From a bacterium (lineage in GTDB: Bacteria > Vulcanimicrobiota > Vulcanimicrobiia > Vulcanimicrobiales > Vulcanimicrobiaceae), in contig JAKBKY010000001.1 in NCBI GenBank assembly GCA_021832345.1, forward strand, positions 272,385 through 336,384: 64,000 bases of DNA. Reading direction: 5' to 3'. Both the position numbers and the translations under genes were made by a program. Position 1 is the first letter of the stretch. The number at the start of each line of letters is the position of its first letter. The notes under the pieces are model-generated. The model made no database searches. It was not told the DNA's origin and worked only from the letters and a program-made list of their open reading frames with translations. Shown piece by piece: positions 25,968 to 33,236 of this stretch.

Positions 25968-25985
25968 ATGGGAGTTCGGCCATAG
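25968..25985 (+). promoter_or_regulatory. Five-codon mini-ORF overlapping the infC start
   Basis: ATG GGA GTT CGG CCA TAG encodes MGVRP. It has the best-placed ribosome binding site here (GAGGAG, 7 nt before ATG 25968), and its stop TAG (25983-25985) overlaps the proposed infC AUA start (25982-25984) by 2 nt. This would favour termination-reinitiation onto infC. Confidence 0.45.
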
Positions 25986-26635
25986 CTCGACCGCTTCGCA
26001 TCAACGATCAGATCCGCATCCGCACGGTGCGCGTCATCGACGATGACGGCCAACAGCTAGGCATCATGGCGACCGAGGATGCACTTGCCCAGGCGCGCAC
26101 CGCAGGGCTCGACTTGATCGAAATTTCGCCGACGGCGCAACCCCCGGTCTGTCGCATCGGGGACTTCGGCCGACTGAAATACGAGCAAGCCAAAAAAGAC
26201 AAGGATGCCCGTAAGAAACAGCGGCATGTGGAACTGCGGGAAGTCAAGCTTCGACCGAAGATCGAGATACACGATTACGAAACCAAGGCCCGCATGGCGG
26301 AGCGCCTGCTGATCGACGGAAGCAAGATCAAAGTGACGATCATGTTTCGAGGGCGCGAGATCACCTACACGAGCTTTGGAAAGCGCTTACTCGATCGCAT
26401 GGCCGAAGATATGGAACCACTGGCGATCGTCGAGCGAGAAGCGCGTCTCGAAGGCCGCAACATGTTCATGATCTTGGCACCCCGCGTGGCGCCGACCGGT
26501 CCGCCGAAATACTCGCTTCATCGTGACGCCGAGAAGGACCATGCAACCACCGTCGCCGCGACGACGGCCACAGACCCCGAAGATGTTACAGATCCCGCAG
26601 ATACGGATGACACGAAGGAGCAGACCAGTGCCTAA
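25982..26635 (+). CDS. infC: Translation initiation factor IF-3
   Basis: IF-3 keeps 30S subunits free and checks the start codon-anticodon pair. The protein begins ARPLRINDQIRIRTVRVIDD and carries the two-domain fold: N-terminal LGIMATEDALAQARTAGLDLIEISPTAQPPVCRIGDFGRLKYEQ, then helix KKDKDARKKQRHVELREVKLRPKIEIHDYETK and the C-terminal GSKIKVTIMFRGREITYTSFGKRLLDRM. The acidic tail after KYSLH (to TKEQTSA) is longer than usual. I place the start at ATA 25982, since GGGAG lies 7 nt upstream and this gives the usual IF-3 N-terminus; no in-frame ATG fits. TTG 25964 is the alternative, with its ribosome binding site too close (3 nt). It overlaps rpmI by 8 nt. Confidence 0.93.
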   Translation: MARPLRINDQIRIRTVRVIDDDGQQLGIMATEDALAQARTAGLDLIEISPTAQPPVCRIGDFGRLKYEQAKKDKDARKKQRHVELREVKLRPKIEIHDYETKARMAERLLIDGSKIKVTIMFRGREITYTSFGKRLLDRMAEDMEPLAIVEREARLEGRNMFMILAPRVAPTGPPKYSLHRDAEKDHATTVAATTATDPEDVTDPADTDDTKEQTSA

Positions 26636-26834
26636 GATTCGAACCCACCGCGGTACCGCCAAGCGCGTCAAGGTGACGGGCAACGGGAAAGTGCTGCATC
26701 GCCACCAGTTTAGCGGATGCGGGCATATTCTGAGCAAGAAGACGCGCAAGCGCAAGCGCAACTTCCGCAAGGATCAGCCGACGTTCAAAGGCGATCTCAA
26801 GCGCCTGGCTCCAACGATTCCGTACTTGGTATAA
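26628..26834 (+). CDS. rpmI: Ribosomal protein bL35
   Basis: A 68-residue basic protein of the large subunit: VPKIRTHRGTAKRVKVTGNGKV, then HILSKKTRKRKRN and LKRLAPTIPYLV, the standard L35 pattern. It starts at GTG 26628 with AAGGAG 7 nt upstream, inside the end of infC, so translation is coupled. It is followed by rplT after 15 nt in the classic infC-rpmI-rplT order. Confidence 0.96.
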   Translation: MPKIRTHRGTAKRVKVTGNGKVLHRHQFSGCGHILSKKTRKRKRNFRKDQPTFKGDLKRLAPTIPYLV

Positions 26835-26849
26835 GGAGGGCTTCAACAG

Positions 26850-27209
26850 ATGGCACGCATTAAACGCGGCGTCAGCGGTCTTAAGCACCGCCGCAAAGTC
26901 ATGAAGCTCGTTAAGGGCTTCCGCGCAGCGCGCCGGCGCAACTATCGCGTTGCAAACGAGGCGCTCCTCAAGTCGCTCGCCTATGCCTTCCGCGATCGTC
27001 GCGTTCGTAAGCGCGACTTCCGCTCGCTCTGGATCAGCCGCATTAACGCCGCGGTCCGGCGCGAAGGGCTCTCGTACTCGCTCTTCATGCACGGCTTGAA
27101 GAAGTCCGGCGTCACGCTGAATCGCAAGGCCCTGGCCGACCTGGCCGTCCGCGACAGCCAAGCGTTTGGCTCACTCCTGTCGCTGGCAAAACAAGCCGTC
27201 CAGAAGTAA
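26850..27209 (+). CDS. rplT: Ribosomal protein bL20
   Basis: A 119-residue early assembly protein of the 50S subunit, also the usual autoregulator of this operon. Sequence: [78 protein letters not shown], typical L20. An AAGGAGGG ribosome binding site lies upstream of ATG 26850. The gene converges with the Nudix hydrolase, 6 nt apart. Confidence 0.97.
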   Translation: MARIKRGVSGLKHRRKVMKLVKGFRAARRRNYRVANEALLKSLAYAFRDRRVRKRDFRSLWISRINAAVRREGLSYSLFMHGLKKSGVTLNRKALADLAVRDSQAFGSLLSLAKQAVQK

Positions 27210-27215
27210 GCGCTC

Positions 27216-27779
27216 CTACGACGGGGCTTGAACGCCGATCGGCTCGTCATACCGTCCGCGTTCGAGCCACTGCAAGGCCAGCACCGTCTTCGCATCGATG
27301 ATCTCCCCGGTGTGGAGCAGTCGCCGGGCGTCCTTTTGCGAGAAGACACCGACATCAATGGCTTCATCTTCATCGAGCGATTGCGTGCCGGCCTGCAGGT
27401 CGTCCGCCCAAAAGAAGTGCAGCACTTCGTCGCAGAATCCCGGCGTCATCGCCAACCATCCAAGCGGGCGAATGCGGCGTGCATGAAAGCCGGTCTCCTC
27501 GGCGAGTTCACGGAGCGCCCCGGACACCATCTCTTCATCACGCTCTGCGGTGCCGGCCGGAATCTCCCAGAGCATGCGACGCAAGGGATGGCGATACTGG
27601 CGCACCAGCACGATGCCGGCGTCCGCCGTCGCAATGATCCCATACGAACCTCGGTGCCCTACGATATCGAGCTTCATCGTCCGGCCATCGGGCCCACGCA
27701 CTTCGTCGGTTCGAACGGAGAAGACGCGCCCGGAGAAGATCGGGGTCGAGGCCAGCACGGCAAACTCATCGCAAGACAT
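27216..27779 (-). CDS. Nudix hydrolase, ADP-ribose pyrophosphatase type
   Basis: A 187-residue protein with an exact Nudix box, GX5EX7REUXEEXGU, seen as GTAERDE, EMVSGAL, RELAEETGF (about 90-112). Flanking residues VRQYRHPLRRMLWEIPAG are characteristic of ADP-ribose or GDP-mannose pyrophosphatases (NudF/NudK). It hydrolyses nucleoside diphosphate-linked compounds with Mg. ATG 27779 (MSCDEFAVLASTPIFSGRVF) is chosen; a longer frame to 27890 would overlap the divergent small membrane gene. Confidence 0.9.
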   Translation of the reverse strand: MSCDEFAVLASTPIFSGRVFSVRTDEVRGPDGRTMKLDIVGHRGSYGIIATADAGIVLVRQYRHPLRRMLWEIPAGTAERDEEMVSGALRELAEETGFHARRIRPLGWLAMTPGFCDEVLHFFWADDLQAGTQSLDEDEAIDVGVFSQKDARRLLHTGEIIDAKTVLALQWLERGRYDEPIGVQAPS

Positions 27780-27823
27780 AGCCGCCGTGTTCGACGCGCC
27801 CTTCAAGCCGGCTCCCGGATCGA

Positions 27824-28081
27824 ATGGCCGCTGAAAAACGGAGTCACGGACCTTCGGCGCGTACGTCCCCACGCGTGCAGCAACGTTCATCGATCGTGGC
27901 CGAACTGGGATGGCTCGGCCTCTTCCTGGGCATCTTCGCGGTGCTCGCCTACTGCTCGCTACGCTTCCTCGTCCCGCACCACTTCAACGATCGCATCGCC
28001 ATCTTGCTCAGCGCGATCGTCGCCGGCCTGATCTGGACGGCACTGCGCGCGCGGGCCATGCGACGGGGCGGACGAAACTGA
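27824..28081 (+). CDS. Small two-helix membrane protein, unknown function
   Basis: An 85-residue frame. Two hydrophobic helices (AELGWLGLFLGIFAVLAYCSL and IAILLSAIVAGLIWTALRA) follow a basic N-terminal part and precede a basic tail (RARAMRRGGRN), suggesting an inner-membrane hairpin with both ends in the cytoplasm. Its TGA lies one nucleotide before the GTG of the next gene, which supports a real, co-translated product. The start is uncertain: the first 25 residues are low-complexity and a GTG near 27896 is an alternative. No family recognised. Confidence 0.5.
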   Translation: MAAEKRSHGPSARTSPRVQQRSSIVAELGWLGLFLGIFAVLAYCSLRFLVPHHFNDRIAILLSAIVAGLIWTALRARAMRRGGRN

Positions 28082-28082
28082 C

Positions 28083-28883
28083 GTGCCGACGGTGCTGGGC
28101 GCCCACGCACCTCGTATCGGCCTGGTACGCGCCCTCTTAACCCCCAAGGGCCGGCGCGAGCAGAAGCGCTTCATCTTTGAAGGCGCGACGCTCCTTGGGG
28201 AGGCTCGCCGCAGCGGTCACACGATCGTCGCCCTCATCGCCACCGTTTCGGCCCTGGAAGCGTGCGCTGACGCGCGAGCGCTCGAAGGCGAGGGAACGCC
28301 CGTCTATCTTGTGGACGAGCGCACCTTTGCCAAGCTCTCGGACGTACAGACGCCGACCGGACTGCTCGGCATCGCCGCCATCCCACAAACCGGCGTGGCC
28401 GATATCCTGTGCCGCTCCGGCCTGGCGCTGGCCATCGCGGACCTCTCCGACCCCGGCAACGTCGGCACCCTCCTGCGCTCGGCCGAGGCCTTCTCAGCGA
28501 CCGGCGCCATCCTCGGTCGCAACGGCGCCGACCCCTACCAGCCGAAGGTCGTCCGCGCCGCCATGGGAAGCCTCTTTCGCTTACCGATCGCTCGAACCGA
28601 TCCCCAGGAGCTCGCGGCGGCCGCCAAGAGCGCCGGAAGCCTGGTGGTGGGGCTGGACAGCGACGGTGAGCCGCTCGAAGACGCCATCATGGGGACCGAT
28701 CGCCTCGTCATCCTTGTGGGACACGAACGAGCGGGCCTCGGCCCTTGGGCGGCAGCTTGCAGCCGGGTGGCGCGGATCCCCATGAGGGGTCCCGCCGAGA
28801 GCCTCAATGCCGCGATCGCGGGCTCCATTGCCCTCTACGAGGCCACTCGCCTCAAAGCTGTCAAGAGAGTCCTAACCCCCTAA
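28083..28883 (+). CDS. SpoU/TrmH-family RNA 2'-O-methyltransferase
   Basis: A 266-residue knotted (SPOUT) methyltransferase. Catalytic motifs: LSDPGNVGTLLRSAEAF with N and R, then LVGHERAGL, and the C-terminal knot IPMRGPAESLNAAIAGSIALYE. The N-terminal domain (REQKRFIFEGATLLGEA) is the substrate-binding L30e-like part seen in RlmB/TsnR proteins. The exact target (23S rRNA position or tRNA) is not readable. GTG 28083 follows the small membrane gene by 1 nt. Upstream of pheST, as in several lineages. Confidence 0.88.
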   Translation: MPTVLGAHAPRIGLVRALLTPKGRREQKRFIFEGATLLGEARRSGHTIVALIATVSALEACADARALEGEGTPVYLVDERTFAKLSDVQTPTGLLGIAAIPQTGVADILCRSGLALAIADLSDPGNVGTLLRSAEAFSATGAILGRNGADPYQPKVVRAAMGSLFRLPIARTDPQELAAAAKSAGSLVVGLDSDGEPLEDAIMGTDRLVILVGHERAGLGPWAAACSRVARIPMRGPAESLNAAIAGSIALYEATRLKAVKRVLTP

Positions 28884-28981
28884 AAAGTCAAGACTACCTC
28901 CAGAAAAAGTCGCATGGTATAGTCGAGGTGTCCGGCGCGAGGGCGTCGGATTCGCCGCTTGGAAGGGAGACCGTCGGCCTC

Positions 28982-29083
28982 ATGGCAACCTCCGATTTCT
29001 TCTGGAAGCTATTCTCAAACACCGGGTCGATCAAGGCATACTTGGCCTATCGCCATCTTCACCCGACACATCTGCCGACTTGA
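28982..29083 (+). CDS. YqzL-like microprotein
   Basis: A 33-residue protein: MATSDFFWKLFSNTGSIKAY, then LAYRHLHPTHLPT. The pattern WKLFSxTGxIxxYLxY matches the YqzL family of 40- to 50-residue proteins from Bacillus and related bacteria, whose function is unknown. GGGAGA precedes ATG 28982 by about 11 nt. An intrinsic terminator follows at 29116, so it closes the transcription unit of the SpoU gene. An alternative reading is a Phe-rich leader peptide for pheST (three Phe in eight residues), but the YqzL match is more specific. Confidence 0.7.
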   Translation: MATSDFFWKLFSNTGSIKAYLAYRHLHPTHLPT

Positions 29084-29115
29084 CATCCACACCTAGAAAT
29101 AGAGTAAAATTCGCC

Positions 29116-29147
29116 AGCGCCCGGAACTATGACCCGGGCGCTTTTTT
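29116..29147 (+). terminator. Intrinsic terminator upstream of pheS
   Basis: A perfect 9-bp stem AGCGCCCGG (29116-29124) / CCGGGCGCT (29134-29142), a 9-nt loop and a six-T run (29142-29147). It follows the YqzL-like gene and lies 145 nt before pheS. It may end the upstream unit, or act as a pheST attenuator if the two are one transcript. Confidence 0.85.
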
Positions 29148-29167
29148 GTGCCATGATTCTATGCTAT

Positions 29168-29289
29168 GGGCACCTCGCTACATCCAGGCACTCGTCTTGA
29201 ATCTTCGGAGAACGTACCTGCTTCGTCGTGTGCTCAGTCACAGATCACGCTGTCTATGCTCCCGAGCACCTGGATGTATCGAGGCGCCC
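29168..29289. mobile_element. MITE-like element, family 2, copy B, abutting pheS
   Basis: A 122-bp element with terminal inverted repeats: left GGGCACCTCGCTACATCCAG, right end in reverse complement GGGCGCCTCGATACATCCAG. It is closely related to copy A at 15380. Its right end finishes 2 nt before the pheS ATG, so it replaces the normal leader of pheS and probably supplies or removes its ribosome binding site. Confidence 0.78.
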
Positions 29290-29291
29290 TT

Positions 29292-30326
29292 ATGAGTGAA
29301 CTCGCACGAAACCTCAACGCCCTGGACGAACGCTTCGCTGCTGCGCTAGCGCAGGCCGATGACGAGCGAGCGCTCGACGCGGTCCGGGTCGCGTTTCTTG
29401 GCCGCAGCGGTGAGGTCACCGTGCTGCGGCGTTCCATCGGCCGGTTGCCGGCGCATGAGCGACCGGGTGCAGGCAAGGAGATCAACGACGCTGCGCTCGC
29501 GATGGAAGCACGCCTCGAAGATGCGCGCGCTGCGCTCCAACGCCACATCTTCGACGCCGATCTCGCGCAGTCGATCGACGTCACCTTCCCGGCCATCGCC
29601 CCCGTGGAGGGTTCGCTCCACCCGATCCGCCGCGTCCTGAACGACGTGTGCGCCTACTTCGAACGACGCGGTTTCTCGATTGTTCTCGGCCCGGAGGTAG
29701 AGCCGGACTACTATGTCTTCGACGCCCTCAACATCGCAACCGACCATCCTGCGCGAGAGGGTTTCGACTCGTTCTTTCTCTCCGACACGCTCTTGCTTCG
29801 CCCACACACCTCGCCGATGCAGATCCGCACGATGCAACTCCACACACCGCCGGTGGCCGTTATCGCTCCGGGGAAGTGCTATCGGCGAGATGCCGTGGAC
29901 GCTCGCCACCTCTATCAATTTAATCAGATCGAAGGATTGTTGGTGGCGCCGGGCATCCATTTCGGGCACCTCAAGGGGACGCTGCTCGGAATGTGCCGCC
30001 ACCTCTTCGGCCCGGATCAGCAAGTCCGCTTTCGTCCGTCGTACTTCCCATTCACCGAACCGAGCGCCGAAGTCGACACGACGTGCCCCCGATGCGCCGG
30101 TTTCGTAACGCAGTGCAAGATGTGCGGAGGCTCGGGATGGATTGAACTCGGAGGCGCGGGGATGGTCCATCCGAACGTGCTCCGTGAGGTCGGATACGAT
30201 CCGGAGACGGTCAGCGGCTGGGCGTTCGGCTTCGGCATCGAACGCTTGGGACTCATCCGCTACGACATCGACGATGTGCGGCGGTATCTCGAAAATGACC
30301 CCGATTTCTTGGAGCAACTCGGATAG
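29292..30326 (+). CDS. pheS: Phenylalanyl-tRNA synthetase alpha subunit
   Basis: A 344-residue catalytic subunit that attaches Phe to tRNA-Phe. The N-terminal coiled-coil (MSELARNLNALDERFAAALA) is followed by the class II core: HPIRRVLNDVCAYFERRGFSI with motif 1, LRPHTSPMQIRTM and YRRDAVDARHLYQFNQIEGLLV (motif 2), and GWAFGFGIERLGLIRYDIDDVRRY (motif 3). A Cys4 cluster, TTCPRCAGFVTQCKMCGGSGW, is unusual but known in some bacterial PheS. ATG 29292 starts 2 nt after the family-2 element; the open frame upstream is the element itself. The stop abuts pheT. Confidence 0.96.
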   Translation: MSELARNLNALDERFAAALAQADDERALDAVRVAFLGRSGEVTVLRRSIGRLPAHERPGAGKEINDAALAMEARLEDARAALQRHIFDADLAQSIDVTFPAIAPVEGSLHPIRRVLNDVCAYFERRGFSIVLGPEVEPDYYVFDALNIATDHPAREGFDSFFLSDTLLLRPHTSPMQIRTMQLHTPPVAVIAPGKCYRRDAVDARHLYQFNQIEGLLVAPGIHFGHLKGTLLGMCRHLFGPDQQVRFRPSYFPFTEPSAEVDTTCPRCAGFVTQCKMCGGSGWIELGGAGMVHPNVLREVGYDPETVSGWAFGFGIERLGLIRYDIDDVRRYLENDPDFLEQLG

Positions 30327-32693
30327 ATGCGCGTCCCTATAGGTTGGTTGCGCGACTACGTCGATCTTCCCGACGATCCACAGAAGATCGCCGACCGGCT
30401 AGCTATGCTCGGCTTCCCCGTCGAACAGATTGAAACGCGCCCGGTCATCTCCGGCGTCGTCGCCGGCCGCATTACAACCTTGGAGAAACATCCTCAGGCC
30501 GACCGGCTACAGGTGGCGAGCATCGATATCGGCGCGGATGCGCCGGTGGTGATCGTGACGGCCGCCACCAACGTCGCCGTGGATCAAGTGATTCCGGTCG
30601 CCGTCGCCGGAGCCCATCTGCCGGACTTGACGATCGAACCGCGCAAGATGCGCGGCATTCAATCGGAGGGGATGATGTGCTCGGCGCAGGAGCTGGCGCT
30701 ACCGGGTGAGTGGTTTGAAGACGGCATCATGCAACTCGATGCCGACCTCCCGTTGGGGAGCGATGTCGTCGCTGCCTTTGGGCTCTCCGAGGCCGTCCTC
30801 GATGTCGATGTCACAAGCAATCGCGTCGATGCGATGTCGATCTTAGGCATCGCACGAGAGCTGGCGGCAGCCTATACCACACCGCTCCGCGCGCCGTCCT
30901 TTGTGCAGCCCGCGCCTACCGATGCGCCGGCCGGCGATCTGCCGCGCGTTACCTTGGAATCTGCCGACTGTAAGCGCTTCATCGCTCAACGTATCGCCGA
31001 TCTTCCTGCGGGACCGGCGCCGAGCTGGATGCGCATTCGCCTGGCCCTGGCCGGCCAACGCCCGGTAAGTGCGGCCGTAGATGTCTCGAACTACGTCATG
31101 CTGGAGACGGCACAGCCATTGCACTTCTACGATGCCGCCAAGGTCGCCGGCCGCCATCTCGTCGTTCGCGACGCCCATCCGGGCGAGACGTTGCTGGGCC
31201 TAGACGGCATCGAGCGCACCCTCGACGACCGTGCCCTCGTCGTTGCCGACGAACGCGAAGCGTTAGGATTAGCGGGAGTCTTGGGCGGCGCCGCAAGCCA
31301 GATCACCGCGACGACCAAGGAGCTGCTGCTGGAGAGCGCGACATTCACGGGCGCTCGCGTGCGGCGCATGAGCATGGCCCTCGGAGTGCGGACTGATGCA
31401 TCATCACGCCACGAAAAGTTGCTCGCTCCGGCACTGGCCGATGCGGCTGCGGCGCGAGCCGCACACCTGCTTTGGGCGCTGGGAGCAACGGTCTACGCGC
31501 CGCAGATCACCGGCGCACCGCTCTGCGCACCGAAGGCGATCGATTTTGACGCTCGCAGCGTCGAACGATTACTGGGTTTTCCATTGGAAGACGCCGAGAT
31601 ACGTAGAGCGTTGCAGGCGTTGGGTTGCACCATCGAGCCGCTTGCGCCCGGCCACATGCGCGTCGCCCCGCCCGCATGGCGAACCGACCTCAGCATCCCT
31701 GCGGATCTCGTGGAAGAGATCGCACGCATCGTCGGTTACGACCGCGTTGTCGCAGTCAACCATGCCATCGCCCCACACACCATCGAGAGCCATGACTTTC
31801 ACGTCGAGGAGCGCCTGGCAAACGCCCTGGCTGCGCTCGGCTATCGGGAGATCGTCACCTCGGCCCTGCACGGCGCGCGACTCTTCGACATCTTGCGACG
31901 CGCGGGCCTAACGCCCAGCCACCTCTCGGCCGAAGTCCGCAACCCGCTCTCCGAAGACCAGCGCTTTCTGCGCTATTCGCTCGCCCCGGGAATCTGCGAG
32001 TACCTGGCTCGCGTCGATGCACCGATGCGTGTTTTTGAGATCGGGCATGTCTTCATGCGCGAAAATGGACACGTTGCCGAAGTTCCGGCCGTTCTCTTTG
32101 CATTCACGCAAGAGCCGGGCGACGAACCGGCTTGGCGCGATAGTGGATTTCTGCGCCTCAAAGGGGACACCCAAGCCCTCGTACGCCGGATGACGGGTGT
32201 TACGCCGACGGCCGCGCGCGATCGGCGTACCGGCGCGCATCCCGGCAAAAGCGCGGCCTTCCTGATCGAAGGGCGCGAGGTCGCGACTTGCGGCCGGCTG
32301 GACCCGCGCGCGGAGGTCGCCTTTGGAATCCGCCGCCCAACCTACGTCTGCAATCTCTACCTCGACTCTCTCCCTGACCTTGTGATACCACGCTACGTCC
32401 CCCGCCCGAAGTTTCCCACCACGTACCGCGACCTCGCGCTGGTACTGCCGCTGGATGTCGAATCGGCACGCGTCGCCGAAATCGCGCAAGGTGCGATCGG
32501 CAGTCTCTGCATCGGCGTCCACATCTTCGATGAGTATCGCGGTCCACAAGTTCCCCCAGGGCGCAAGAGCTTGGCGGTGCGCGTGACGTTGCAGCGCAAC
32601 GACGCAACCATTACCGACGAGCAAGCCGACGAAGCCGTCGGCCACGCCATCGCGGCCCTAGAGAGAGAACTCGGGGCGCAACTGCGCACATGA
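30327..32693 (+). CDS. pheT: Phenylalanyl-tRNA synthetase beta subunit
   Basis: A 788-residue subunit that binds tRNA and edits mischarged Tyr-tRNA. In order: N-terminal core, tRNA-binding EMAP-like domain (VVAGRITTLEKHPQADRLQV to IQSEGMMCSAQELAL, about 45-145), the B3/B4 editing domain (about 205-400), the B5 helix-turn-helix (about 400-475), the catalytic-like core (about 475-690) and the C-terminal FDX-ACB domain PRPKFPTTYRDLALVLP. ATG follows directly after the pheS stop (TAGATG). Its own stop overlaps the cvpA start. Confidence 0.96.
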   Translation: MRVPIGWLRDYVDLPDDPQKIADRLAMLGFPVEQIETRPVISGVVAGRITTLEKHPQADRLQVASIDIGADAPVVIVTAATNVAVDQVIPVAVAGAHLPDLTIEPRKMRGIQSEGMMCSAQELALPGEWFEDGIMQLDADLPLGSDVVAAFGLSEAVLDVDVTSNRVDAMSILGIARELAAAYTTPLRAPSFVQPAPTDAPAGDLPRVTLESADCKRFIAQRIADLPAGPAPSWMRIRLALAGQRPVSAAVDVSNYVMLETAQPLHFYDAAKVAGRHLVVRDAHPGETLLGLDGIERTLDDRALVVADEREALGLAGVLGGAASQITATTKELLLESATFTGARVRRMSMALGVRTDASSRHEKLLAPALADAAAARAAHLLWALGATVYAPQITGAPLCAPKAIDFDARSVERLLGFPLEDAEIRRALQALGCTIEPLAPGHMRVAPPAWRTDLSIPADLVEEIARIVGYDRVVAVNHAIAPHTIESHDFHVEERLANALAALGYREIVTSALHGARLFDILRRAGLTPSHLSAEVRNPLSEDQRFLRYSLAPGICEYLARVDAPMRVFEIGHVFMRENGHVAEVPAVLFAFTQEPGDEPAWRDSGFLRLKGDTQALVRRMTGVTPTAARDRRTGAHPGKSAAFLIEGREVATCGRLDPRAEVAFGIRRPTYVCNLYLDSLPDLVIPRYVPRPKFPTTYRDLALVLPLDVESARVAEIAQGAIGSLCIGVHIFDEYRGPQVPPGRKSLAVRVTLQRNDATITDEQADEAVGHAIAALERELGAQLRT

Positions 32694-33229
32694 TCCACCC
32701 TGGGTGGCCCGATGTCGTCATCGCCATCATCGCCCTGTTTGCAACCGTCCGCGGGTACCGGCGCGGATTCGTCGGAGAGCTCGCCGGCGCAGTCGCGCTG
32801 GTGGCGGCGTTGATCACGCCTTGGTGGTATAACGGCGCCGCCGACGGCATGTTGGAACGCTATCTGCACGTCGGCCCGGGTTCGTCGCACGTTCTGGGCA
32901 TGTTCCTGACCGGCATCATCACCTACGTGCTGGTGCTGCTCCTGGCTTGGGTGCTCGACCGCTTTGCGCGCTTACCGATTCTTGGCCTGGGCAATGCACT
33001 GGGCGGAGCGGCGATCGGCTTCGCCAAAGCTGCCGTGTTTCTCTGGTTCGTGCTCTACGTTGCACTCTTCTTTCCGCTCTCGCCGGACATCCGCACGGCC
33101 CTTGGCCGCTCGCAACTGGTCGGCTACCTCACCGCGCCGAACGCACGCATCGATCACGCGCTCTACTCAACGGTTCCCTGGTTTGCCCGGCCGTTCGTCT
33201 GGCCGTACTTCCGGCGACACCATCCTTAA
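32690..33229 (+). CDS. cvpA: CvpA-family membrane protein
   Basis: A 179-residue membrane protein with four hydrophobic stretches. The start GWPDVVIAIIALFATVRGYRRGFVGELAG matches CvpA, with VRGYRRGFV typical of the family. ILGLGNALGGAAIGFAKAAVFLWFVLY continues the pattern. CvpA is implicated in colicin V export and envelope stress in enterobacteria; its role here is unknown. The ATG overlaps the pheT stop (ATGA), suggesting co-translation. Confidence 0.86.
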   Translation: MIHPGWPDVVIAIIALFATVRGYRRGFVGELAGAVALVAALITPWWYNGAADGMLERYLHVGPGSSHVLGMFLTGIITYVLVLLLAWVLDRFARLPILGLGNALGGAAIGFAKAAVFLWFVLYVALFFPLSPDIRTALGRSQLVGYLTAPNARIDHALYSTVPWFARPFVWPYFRRHHP

Positions 33230-33236
33230 GGGAAGC

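Noticed and set aside
29078-29111. TTGACA (29078-29083) and TAAAAT considered as a pheS promoter
   Set aside because: The spacing is 19 nt and the terminator hairpin follows immediately, so a transcript from here would end at once; kept only as a note.
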